Shown: positions 34,519-42,576 of the stretch, piece after piece
Layout of the letters: each line of letters begins with the position of its first letter
How positions within the stretch are numbered: position 1 is the first letter of the stretch
NCBI GenBank assembly: GCA_964451365.1
Contig: CAYVIB010000002.1
Span: 1 to 64,000 of the forward strand
Reading direction: 5' to 3'
Source of the DNA: CAYVIB01 sp964451365
GTDB taxonomy: Bacteria > Pseudomonadota > Gammaproteobacteria > Pseudomonadales > Cellvibrionaceae
DNA: 64,000 nt
Notes under the pieces: generated by a model
What the model was told of the DNA's origin: nothing
The model's database searches: none
Seen by the model: only the letters and a program-made list of their open reading frames with translations
Made by a program: the position numbers and the translations under genes

Positions 34519-35762
34519 TAAAACTTGTAATCGATGCCGGCGGTAACGTGGGTGAAGTCAACCAGTGCCGGATTGCCCGCGCTCAATTCGTTTCGACCGG
34601 TTCCGGCATCGCTGGAATAGCTTTCGTAGGAAATATGCAAGGCGCCAAAACCAAAAAACCTGCTGAGTTTGACTTTCGCGCTGACCGCGTCAAAAGCGGA
34701 CAGGCGATAATCGCTCGAATAAAAACCATCGTTACGCGGGTTTTCAAAATAGATCTGGTAAAACGCGGCGTCGGTCTGGCTGTACCAGCGCACCTGCGGT
34801 GCGATTTGCCAGCTATCAGCAAAATTTTGGTACCAGGCCAGATCCACAGTGTGAGAATCCACTTCCCAGTCGTTGGTAAAGTAACGGTAATCCAAATGCA
34901 GCGCGGCGTTGTATTCCACCATACTTTTGCGGTAACGGGTTGTCCACGCCCACTGGGTTCGCTGATCAGGCCTGCGGTCCGCGCAAAGAGTGAAAGGACA
35001 GTTTCCGGTGGGCCCCGTTGACGCGTCGGGAAGGTTCATCACCTGGACACGCTTGTAAGGGTCGGAAAGATAACCATCGTAGCGGGTCACGCTAACGGTG
35101 CTGCTGACAATGGATGTCCTGTCAATTACCGTGGAAAACCCGAGAGAGAGACTACCGCTGGTTTTTTTCTCCTCGTCGATAGGTATCGGCCGCTCTTCCG
35201 TGCTGGTGGGCTCAATAAAGTCCTGCGAGCCGCTGATACCAAAGTCGAGGGTCACATTTTTTTCATTCAATGATTTAGATAAGGCGTAGCTCATACTAAA
35301 CGAGCTGTAGTCGTTTTCAGTTGAATAACCGAGCGAAGTGGAACTGACTATCGTATCGAAATACGACGTGAAATTAGCTCCGACATCGGTGCGCTCTTCC
35401 TCAATTGTCGCGCCGCTCATAACCAGAACCGGCTCCCCATCACTACCCTGCAGAATATACCAGGGAGACGCGCCGGACATGGATTCCTGCTGCAAGTCCA
35501 CGGCAATTTCGGCATTTGCGGCAATGGCTGTTTTAAATCGCAACTGATGAATCGAAATATCGTATCGTTCCCGCGAACCGGCGCCGACATTAACATTCCC
35601 ATCAATTTCACCTTCCGCGTACTGTGAATAGCGATAACTTAACGTGGTGTCTTCGGTAACCGCCTGCGCCAGCGCGGACTGCGGTGTCATGCCCGGCAGG
35701 GCAAGCGCCGCTGTCGTTAAAGTCAGTAAGGTGTTTGCTTTATTGCTTTTTGTGTTCTGCAT
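34518..35762 (-). CDS. DUF3570 beta-barrel-like exported protein with SGAT/SGAS motifs
   Basis: About 414 residues from ATG at 35762, with a signal peptide ending ALAQA. The body is rich in alternating strands and aromatics, ends in HVTAGIDYKF (a C-terminal Phe like an outer-membrane protein), and resembles DUF3570. Two short motifs stand out: MSGAT (about residues 115-119) and MSGAS (about 95-99), similar to the SGAT motif at which ApbE attaches FMN in NqrB, NqrC and RnfG. The apbE gene overlaps its stop. The sequence shows the motifs; modification is inferred and untested. Confidence 0.85.
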   Translation of the reverse strand: MQNTKSNKANTLLTLTTAALALPGMTPQSALAQAVTEDTTLSYRYSQYAEGEIDGNVNVGAGSRERYDISIHQLRFKTAIAANAEIAVDLQQESMSGASPWYILQGSDGEPVLVMSGATIEEERTDVGANFTSYFDTIVSSTSLGYSTENDYSSFSMSYALSKSLNEKNVTLDFGISGSQDFIEPTSTEERPIPIDEEKKTSGSLSLGFSTVIDRTSIVSSTVSVTRYDGYLSDPYKRVQVMNLPDASTGPTGNCPFTLCADRRPDQRTQWAWTTRYRKSMVEYNAALHLDYRYFTNDWEVDSHTVDLAWYQNFADSWQIAPQVRWYSQTDAAFYQIYFENPRNDGFYSSDYRLSAFDAVSAKVKLSRFFGFGALHISYESYSSDAGTGRNELSAGNPALVDFTHVTAGIDYKF

Positions 35763-35815
35763 TTTTTCCTGGCCCCAATAGGAAGTCAAACCGGTTGGAT
35801 TTTTATATTTATCGG

Positions 35816-36034
35816 TTAATTACAACCGCAGCCACCACCCGTTACCGTCGAGCCGGATGACGAGCCTTCCTTACTGAAATAAATATGATCCTTTATCCGG
35901 GTTTCCATCGGGTCGACCTCAAATGCCATTTCCCTTTTCGCCAGCTCTCCTCTCTCCCAGGGTTTTACCTGTGTGCAGGCCGCCACGGAACAGATAAGCG
36001 CGGCAATACCGGCCAGTTTTATTATTTGATACAT
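35816..36034 (-). CDS. DUF4266 small lipoprotein with C-terminal GGGCGCN
   Basis: A 72-residue lipoprotein with lipobox VAAC (modified Cys20). The core KPWERGELAKREMAF and ETRIKDHIYFSKE match DUF4266. The tail is a Ser/Gly-rich stretch ending in GGGCGCN, with two closely spaced cysteines able to bind metal or form a disulfide. It starts one base after the thioredoxin remnant and lies 53 bases before the DUF3570 gene. Together with apbE these form a conserved cluster whose function is, to my knowledge, not described. Confidence 0.88.
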   Translation of the reverse strand: MYQIIKLAGIAALICSVAACTQVKPWERGELAKREMAFEVDPMETRIKDHIYFSKEGSSSGSTVTGGGCGCN

Positions 36035-36035
36035 A

Positions 36036-36549
36036 CTATTTTTCCAGCAGTGCTTTAACCATGTTTTCTATTTTATTCCGGTCGCCGTCGCGGTAGCTTT
36101 CGTGAACGTGGTGGACGATTCCCTTCCTGTCTATCAGGAAGGCGTAAGGCATGCCTTTTAGTTTATAAATCGAAGGCACGGTACCTTTCGGGTCGTAGGC
36201 GACGGGATGGTTTACCGGGTATTCGCGCAGGAACTCAAGGCCACCATCGGGGTTCTCGTCTACATTCACCGCGATAACTTCAAATCCCCGGGATGCGTAC
36301 TTATTGCGAATATCGTTCAGTCGGCAATGATTTTCTGCAGGGACCACACCAGGAAGCCCGGAAATCCAGCTAAACCACCTTCCCCTTGTAATTGCCCAGC
36401 GATATTTTCTGCTCCGCTTTAACATTCGCCATTCCGCCAAGGGTAAACGCGAGAGCCTCCTGATCGACCCCGACGGACCAGGCGCCGGACGATATTAATG
36501 CTGAAACCGTAAGTAGAAAAGCCTGCGACGAAAAAAAGGAATTTTTCAT
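36036..36549 (-). pseudogene. TlpA/thioredoxin-like gene broken by an in-frame TAG and a frameshift
   Basis: From ATG at 36549 (after GAGGAG) the frame gives a signal peptide and a TlpA-like start (KISLGNYKGKVV), then a TAG at 36370-36372, and after it, in the same frame, LDFRASWCGPCRKSLP with an intact CxxC. The frame is lost again near 36320. The rest (NDIRNKYASRGFEVIAVNVDE ... GMPYAFLIDRKGIV) continues in another frame to 36036. Two separate lesions make a functional protein unlikely unless the assembly is wrong here. It heads the DUF4266-DUF3570-apbE operon, so its loss would remove a periplasmic thiol reductant. Confidence 0.75.
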
Positions 36550-36792
36550 ATTATCTCCTCGCCTTTACGACTTCGGCCGGCACCACCGCTGCCGCAGGGC
36601 ACGTCTTTAAAGCTGAAAATAGCAAATAATCTATGGCGTTGTAGGGGATACGCCACAAATTGATAACTTTAATCGGAGGGAAGGTAAGGTGGTGCTAAAT
36701 GTAGCAAATAATGCATCCCCCAACCGCCGTCGGCGGCATGGGAGGAATGTCAATGGAGGAAATTAATCATCAGCGGAGGCAGCCTCTTCCTT

Positions 36793-37071
36793 TCAGGCAA
36801 CTGCGTTCACCTCAAGTTCAGAGGTTACAACGTAGCGCGCTGTTTCCATTGGCAGGCCACCGGACAATACGGTTACCGGGATACGCCGGTTTTTGGTTTC
36901 GTTAAAGCACATTGATATGAAGTAGCAACGCTTCAGGCCCCGCAGGCGGTCACCCACACACAGATCATCGGGAGATTCGAATTCAATCACGACGGCCTCC
37001 CCCCAGCCGATATCCACAACCGCAACTTTGGCCCGCTTGTTAAGGTAGAGCACTGTACCTTCCAGATGCAT
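36793..37071 (-). CDS. Small hypothetical protein
   Basis: A 92-residue protein of unknown function with an excellent GGGGGGAT ribosome site. It is rich in beta-forming residues (TVLYLNKRAKVAVVDIGWGEAVVIEF) and looks like a small barrel fold. There is no signal peptide and no membrane helix. It sits alone between the thioredoxin remnant and a DMT transporter. I do not recognise it. Confidence 0.5.
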   Translation of the reverse strand: MHLEGTVLYLNKRAKVAVVDIGWGEAVVIEFESPDDLCVGDRLRGLKRCYFISMCFNETKNRRIPVTVLSGGLPMETARYVVTSELEVNAVA

Positions 37072-37230
37072 GACTTGATCCCCCCAGGGAAAACTTACCG
37101 TAATTGTGTTTATCTTGTTAGCGATATAGTAGGGATACCACTCATGGTCGTATGTAGGAGGAAGCTAAGAAACGTGTGAGACATTGCCTACACGCGTTGC
37201 GGGAAATTGGGAAGGCTTGTCCGGTTTTTC

Positions 37231-38124
37231 CTACCGGAGCGGCCGGGATGGCGCAATCTGTTCGTTATTGGCGCGGGAAGCCTCGAGAAAAGCCGCGGTT
37301 ACCACCAGTAGGCAACCCCCCCACTCCACCAACGAAAGTCGGGTTTTGTTGATAACCATGGCGGATACCACCGCGGCCACCAGCTCCATGATAATAATGA
37401 TTGACGACCTCCCCGCCTCCATTCGGGTAACCGCCCACTGCGAGCCAAGGTTGGCCAATAGCAGCCAAGTAAACGCGTACAGCACCAGCCAGCCCCACGA
37501 GACAGCAGGCAGGGAGGACGGCCAGGCCTGCACGCCTGACAGGATGAGAAGGCCGGATATCGCTGAACAGCCGTAAAACATCATCATCAGTTTACTGGCC
37601 AGGCTCAGCGACACCGCACCGCGAAAGAACATGTTATTGGCGGCGAAGAACAGGCCCGACAACAGGGCAAGCAGGTCAATCCAGGACGGAGGTAAGTCGA
37701 AAATCCGGGGACCGCCGAGAATCAGAAAGGCACCGACGATAGCGATAGCCACACCGAACCAGCGAACCCGGTCGATATGTTCATGGAGAAAAACCCGGCC
37801 TCCCAACACACCCCACACCGGCAACAGGTAGAACAGGACCATCACCCGAACCACATCGCCATACATCAAGGCATAGGTAAAGCACAAAATGGCGCTGCCA
37901 CCGGTCAGCGCAATACCAAGCGTCGCTTTCCAGGCCTGTTTCAATGGCTCCGGCCGCAACCCTGCCCGGGTGAACAGCAGCGCGAGAATCAGTTGGGAAA
38001 CGAAAACCATGGGGATACCTTCCAGGCCCTGCTGGTTCAGGAATTTCAACGGTATCCAGGACAGGCCCCAGAGAACGGAGGCCAAAACAAGCACGATTAC
38101 CGGCGCGAAAGGATGACTCAACAA
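37231..38124 (-). CDS. EamA/DMT-family transporter
   Basis: A 297-residue membrane protein of about ten transmembrane helices forming two EamA halves. The first half (VIVLVLASVLWGLSWIPLKFLNQQGL) and second half (LALLSGLFFAANNMFFRGAVSLS) each begin with the expected pattern, and the first ends in GAFLILGG. Drug/metabolite exporters of this family move small metabolites, often amino acids. It stands alone between a hypothetical gene and the SRPBCC-DLH fusion. Substrate cannot be told. Confidence 0.87.
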   Translation of the reverse strand: MLSHPFAPVIVLVLASVLWGLSWIPLKFLNQQGLEGIPMVFVSQLILALLFTRAGLRPEPLKQAWKATLGIALTGGSAILCFTYALMYGDVVRVMVLFYLLPVWGVLGGRVFLHEHIDRVRWFGVAIAIVGAFLILGGPRIFDLPPSWIDLLALLSGLFFAANNMFFRGAVSLSLASKLMMMFYGCSAISGLLILSGVQAWPSSLPAVSWGWLVLYAFTWLLLANLGSQWAVTRMEAGRSSIIIIMELVAAVVSAMVINKTRLSLVEWGGCLLVVTAAFLEASRANNEQIAPSRPLR

Positions 38125-38188
38125 AATCGACTTCTGTTTTGGGTTGGCAGGAAAACCGGGGCTGCCTTGCCCCGATTTTTATCTGGAG

Positions 38189-39439
38189 TTAAAACACATC
38201 TTCAAGAAAAGCTTTCATTCGTTCCCACGAATCTGTATCCGCCTGCTCGTCATACTTCAGCGGCAGCTCAAATTTCTCTCCCAGGGCATCGGCACCGGGA
38301 TTGGTAAATGCGTGAACAGCACCGGGATAATCGACGAATTCATAATCCACCGCGGCCACATCCAGTTCCGCTTTGAAATTTTCCTTTTGCTCGACGGTAA
38401 TGAACGGGTCCGCCTCACCATTTAGCACCAGCATTTTTACATCGGTACCCGACGCCGGTATCGGTGCAAGTCCTTGCAATCCACCATGGAAACTCACCAC
38501 CGCATCAAGATCCTGATGATTGCTTCGCGCCATGCTCAACACCACGCTGCCACCAAAGCAATAGCCGATGGCGGCAAGTTTATTTTGGTCGGTGGAAGAT
38601 TGGGATTTCAACAATTCAATAGCGGCATCGAAGCGGGCTCGCGCCGCACCTTCGCTGGCTGTCACCTCATTGACAAACTGCATGGCCTGTTTCGGATGGT
38701 CCGCCGTTTTGCCGTTGCCGAACATATCCAGGGCCAGAGCGTTGTACCCTAATTCCGCCAGCATATCGGCACGTTTGCGAGCGTAATCGTTATGACCCCA
38801 CCACTCGTGGACAACAATCACGCCCGGATGTGGACCCTCTCCCGCGGCAAGTGCCAGATAGCCCTTGAGTTCCGTGTCACCGGATGAATAAGTTATTTCC
38901 TGTTTGGAAATCGCCGGCTTGGACTCGGCCAGTTCCTTCAGGTCAGCCAGTCCCTCCTCAAAATCCGCACCGACCAGGGAGTCCATCAACAATCCAAAGT
39001 AGCGGTCTATTATGCCGGGATGATCGCCGACAAAACTCCAGACGATTTTCGACTGGCCGTTTTGCCCGGTAATTTCATACGTGGCGGTTGCGCTTCCCTG
39101 ACCACCGAAATCGAGTTCGGTTACCGCGCGCGAATAGGGTTCGTATTCGACAAATGTGGAAGAGCCGGTTCCCACCTTCTCGCTTTCCCAAAACATTCTG
39201 GAACCGACACCGTTTTCGGGTCCTTCAAAGCGGACGACCATATCCGGATCTTTTTTGGCCCACGGCGACCACTTCTGCATTTCACGATGATCGCCCACCA
39301 GTTCGAACACCACCGACTTCGGCGCATCAATTACCGCGCTTCTTTCCACATATGAAGATTGGGGAAGGATGACACCAATTCCCACCAGCAGCACGGCCGC
39401 TAGCACGACGACAAAAATCAGATATTTAATGGCCTTCAT
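38189..39439 (-). CDS. Fusion of membrane-anchored SRPBCC domain with dienelactone hydrolase
   Basis: A 416-residue protein. Residues 5-25 form one membrane anchor, 30-172 an SRPBCC/polyketide-cyclase-like domain (YVERSAVIDAPKSVVFELVGDHREMQKWSPW, YEITGQNGQSKIVWSFVGDHPG), and 180-416 a dienelactone hydrolase. The triad is complete: Cys294 (IGYCFGG), Asp344 (GEADPF) and His376 (GAVHAFT), with HEWWG at 211-215. The two domains are normally separate, and the anchor would place the enzyme at the periplasmic face. The reaction is unknown. Confidence 0.85.
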   Translation of the reverse strand: MKAIKYLIFVVVLAAVLLVGIGVILPQSSYVERSAVIDAPKSVVFELVGDHREMQKWSPWAKKDPDMVVRFEGPENGVGSRMFWESEKVGTGSSTFVEYEPYSRAVTELDFGGQGSATATYEITGQNGQSKIVWSFVGDHPGIIDRYFGLLMDSLVGADFEEGLADLKELAESKPAISKQEITYSSGDTELKGYLALAAGEGPHPGVIVVHEWWGHNDYARKRADMLAELGYNALALDMFGNGKTADHPKQAMQFVNEVTASEGAARARFDAAIELLKSQSSTDQNKLAAIGYCFGGSVVLSMARSNHQDLDAVVSFHGGLQGLAPIPASGTDVKMLVLNGEADPFITVEQKENFKAELDVAAVDYEFVDYPGAVHAFTNPGADALGEKFELPLKYDEQADTDSWERMKAFLEDVF

Positions 39440-39519
39440 TACTGTAATGCCCCCCGGCGTTTTTTATCTTTGAAAACGTTATAACAGTTTAGAACCTACC
39501 TCACAATTGCCGATAGTGT

Positions 39520-40665
39520 TTACTCAGCTTTGGCAAAAAATACTTCAATCGCATCACGTTCCCACATGGCATCCTGGTATCCCAGCTCCATCAGCTCGTT
39601 GCAGTATTCGCGGGTAAAAAGCAGATAACTTGCCGCGGCCGAGCCGCCCCCCCTGGCCGTGGCACCGGTCCGGCGCATAAAAAAGCGCATGCTTGCCGGC
39701 AGTTTTCGGATTTTACGGCCGGCAATTTTATCGAGCTCCTTGGACGGGGAAATAATTAATGTATCCACAGGGCGCAAATGATTGGTTTCGCTGCAACGTT
39801 CCTTGGAAACATGATTAAGCAAGGCGTTAACTCTTTCAAGATGCTCAATGTCTCCTTCCAACGCATCGATAAATGCACTGTTTAGCATCTGGCCGAGAAT
39901 CTGCGCCATGGACGGCGAATGCTTGGGTGGCACCTTACCGCGCCGCCCCCAGTGCAGCGGATTGCGGTTGCCACTGACACCAATGATAAATATCCGGTCC
40001 GCGCCCAGGTGCAAGGCGGGGCTGATGGGTGCCATCTGGCGCATTGCGCCATCGCCATAATATTCGCGGTTTAATTCAACGGAAGGAAAAATAGTGGGGA
40101 TTGCGGACGACGCCAACAAGTGATCGACAGTAATTTTGGCCGGTGTACCAATGCGACGATAGCGTCGCCACGCACGCAACGCGCTGCTGCCCTGGAAAAA
40201 ACTGACGGACTCCCCCGAGTTGTAACCAAGCGCGGTAATACACAACGCCTCAAGTTCTCCCGACGCCACCCGGCGTGGAATATTTTCAAACGGAATGACC
40301 GACAACAAATATTCTCGCAGCGGTGAATTGTCCAGCAGCGCTAATGGCTTGCCTTTCCCTATACCGTCATTGAACATCGAGAGTGCTACTTTCGATGCGC
40401 TTGTGATCAACGACCACCAACCGGTTTTATAAACCTGTTCAATTTCAAGGCGACGCCAGTTTTTTGCGAGATCCATTGCCGAGCGCCGGAATTCCCCCGG
40501 ATGCGCCGCCAGCGCCGCTGCATTGATCGCACCCGCCGATGTTCCACAGATGATGGGAAACGGGTTGTGAAGATGCGGCAGTATATCCGCAACGGCCTGC
40601 AGCACGCCGACCTGGTAAGCGGCCCGGGCACCACCACCGGAAAGAATCAGCGCGTTAGTGGACAT
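39520..40665 (-). CDS. Patatin-like phospholipase
   Basis: A 381-residue patatin-fold lipase/esterase. The glycine-rich oxyanion loop (LSGGGARAAYQVGVLQ, residues 8-23), the nucleophile elbow GTSAG (42-46) and the second catalytic Asp in DGAMRQ are all present, giving a Ser-Asp dyad. No signal peptide or membrane anchor is visible, so it acts in the cytoplasm or at the inner face of the membrane. It lies next to fadD and an acyl-CoA dehydrogenase on the same strand, which suggests lipid turnover, but there is no tight operon. Confidence 0.88.
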   Translation of the reverse strand: MSTNALILSGGGARAAYQVGVLQAVADILPHLHNPFPIICGTSAGAINAAALAAHPGEFRRSAMDLAKNWRRLEIEQVYKTGWWSLITSASKVALSMFNDGIGKGKPLALLDNSPLREYLLSVIPFENIPRRVASGELEALCITALGYNSGESVSFFQGSSALRAWRRYRRIGTPAKITVDHLLASSAIPTIFPSVELNREYYGDGAMRQMAPISPALHLGADRIFIIGVSGNRNPLHWGRRGKVPPKHSPSMAQILGQMLNSAFIDALEGDIEHLERVNALLNHVSKERCSETNHLRPVDTLIISPSKELDKIAGRKIRKLPASMRFFMRRTGATARGGGSAAASYLLFTREYCNELMELGYQDAMWERDAIEVFFAKAE

Positions 40666-40763
40666 GGTTATTTGATGATCCGGTCATTTATTCTGTATGC
40701 GGTATGAAAGGCAACCTGCATTGATCACCAGTATAAGAACTCCCGGTTACTGAAATACCGCAC

Positions 40764-42374
40764 CTATTCTTCCTCATCGCGAAGTTCGCGGCGCAATATT
40801 TTGCCGACATTACTTTTGGGCAGGCTCTGCCGGAATTCAACAATCTTCGGCACCTTATAGGCGGTAAGGTTTTCCTTGCAAAAAGCCCTGATATCCTCCT
40901 TGGTAAGCTGGGGGTTACCCGACACAACAAACAGTTTAACCACTTCACCGGATTCCTTGTTCGGAATACCGATGGCCGCCGCCTCAATCACGTCCGGATG
41001 CTGACAGACCACGTCCTCCACCTCATTGGGATAGACGTTAAAGCCGGACACGATGATCATGTCTTTCTTACGGTCGACAATACGAACGTAACCATCCTGT
41101 TGAATCACGGCCATATCCCCGGTTTTCAACCAGCCATCGTCGGACAGGACTTTTTTGGTCTCCTCCGGCTTCTGCCAGTATCCCGCCATCACCTGCGGGC
41201 CGCGCACGCATAATTCACCCACCTGATCCGGGCCAAGTATATTGCCTTCTTCGTCAATGACCCTGATTTCGGTTTCCGGCAGCGGCCGGCCGATAGTGCC
41301 CGGCTGGATGCTGCCAGTCTGGTTGCCGCACACCACGGGCGAGGTTTCTGTCAGGCCGTAGCCTTCGTTTATCTGGCAACCGGTGGTTTTGGTCCACAGG
41401 CGGGACGCGTCTTCCGTCAACGCCATACCGCCCGACGCGGTAACTTTAAGTCGGGAGAAATCCAGTTGCTTGAATTTTTCATAACGGCAAAGGGCGTTGA
41501 AAAGTGTGTTGATACCCACGAATACCGTCATCCGCAGATTTTTAAGCGCGTCGACCAAGGCCGCGAGATCCCGCGGATTGGGAATCAGTATGTTGTGGCC
41601 TCCGTGGGAAAACGAGTCGACCGCATGCATTTGCAACCCGTATATGTGATAGAGCGGCAAACAGGCGATATAAACTTCGTTGCCTTCCTCGAACGCGTTG
41701 GGCATATGCGTGATCATTTGCCAGGCATTGCTGGCCAGGTTGCCGTGGGTAAGCATGGCCCCCTTGGCAACGCCGGTGGTACCGCCAGTGTATTGCAGCA
41801 GTAACAGGGTATCCGATGCGGGGCTAAACGGTTTTAATTCCCTCGCCGGCGTGGTCACGGCTTTCCTGAACGGAATGGATTTTTCGAACGAAAACTCCGG
41901 CACCATTTTTTTAACATACTTGACCACGGAATTGATAATCCACCGCTTTGGCGCCGGATGCATATCGGCAAAATCCGTCAAAATCACATGTTCAACCTGT
42001 GTTTCTCCGATAATGCTGGCGGCGCCGGCAGCAACGTTCGACAGCACAACCAGGGCTCTGGCGCCGCTATCCATCAGTTGGTATTTGAGTTCCCTGGGGG
42101 TATAGAGCGGATTGGTATTGACGATAACCAGGCCGGCCCGAATGGCGCCGTAAAATGCAACCGGATACTGCAAAACGTTCGGCAACTGGATTGCGATGCG
42201 ATCGCCATGTTCAAGCCCCAGTTCATTTTGCAGGTAGCTGGCGAACCGCCGGCTTGCGCGATCCACGTCACCGTAGGACATGGTATAACCGGCGCAGGTA
42301 AACGCGGGTTTGTCCGCGTACCTGGAAAATGCCTGCTCAATCAGATCGGGGACATTACTGTATCGGGTAATCAA
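40764..42374 (-). CDS. fadD: Long-chain fatty acid-CoA ligase
   Basis: A 536-residue ANL-family adenylating enzyme that activates fatty acids to acyl-CoA for beta-oxidation. The AMP-binding P-loop (LLQYTGGTTGVAKGAMLTHGN), the GYGLTETSPV motif, and the C-terminal GWLKTGDMA, DRKKDMIIVSGFNVYPNEVED and catalytic Lys region (LPKSNVGKILRRELR) are intact. Length is close to E. coli FadD. The neighbouring acyl-CoA dehydrogenase fits the same pathway. Confidence 0.92.
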   Translation of the reverse strand: MITRYSNVPDLIEQAFSRYADKPAFTCAGYTMSYGDVDRASRRFASYLQNELGLEHGDRIAIQLPNVLQYPVAFYGAIRAGLVIVNTNPLYTPRELKYQLMDSGARALVVLSNVAAGAASIIGETQVEHVILTDFADMHPAPKRWIINSVVKYVKKMVPEFSFEKSIPFRKAVTTPARELKPFSPASDTLLLLQYTGGTTGVAKGAMLTHGNLASNAWQMITHMPNAFEEGNEVYIACLPLYHIYGLQMHAVDSFSHGGHNILIPNPRDLAALVDALKNLRMTVFVGINTLFNALCRYEKFKQLDFSRLKVTASGGMALTEDASRLWTKTTGCQINEGYGLTETSPVVCGNQTGSIQPGTIGRPLPETEIRVIDEEGNILGPDQVGELCVRGPQVMAGYWQKPEETKKVLSDDGWLKTGDMAVIQQDGYVRIVDRKKDMIIVSGFNVYPNEVEDVVCQHPDVIEAAAIGIPNKESGEVVKLFVVSGNPQLTKEDIRAFCKENLTAYKVPKIVEFRQSLPKSNVGKILRRELRDEEE

Positions 42375-42576
42375 GACATTCTCCTTATTATTGTCACTCT
42401 GGTTTCACTCAGGCGCCTTATTTTTATGAATAACAATGAACTGCCAGCAACGACGGCCAGTCATTATAAAATGATTTTAGCTTTCGATAGGTAAATTGAG
42501 GCGGGATTTTTCGCCGCTGGGGTAATAAGGAAGGGAAAGACGGATTGATGTCACATTATCAACCCGCCGTTAGCGA

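Noticed and set aside
36036..36440. A 134-codon frame read as an intact thioredoxin
   Set aside because: Its first 35 codons are out of frame with the true N-terminus, which contains the signal peptide and CxxC; the gene is broken.
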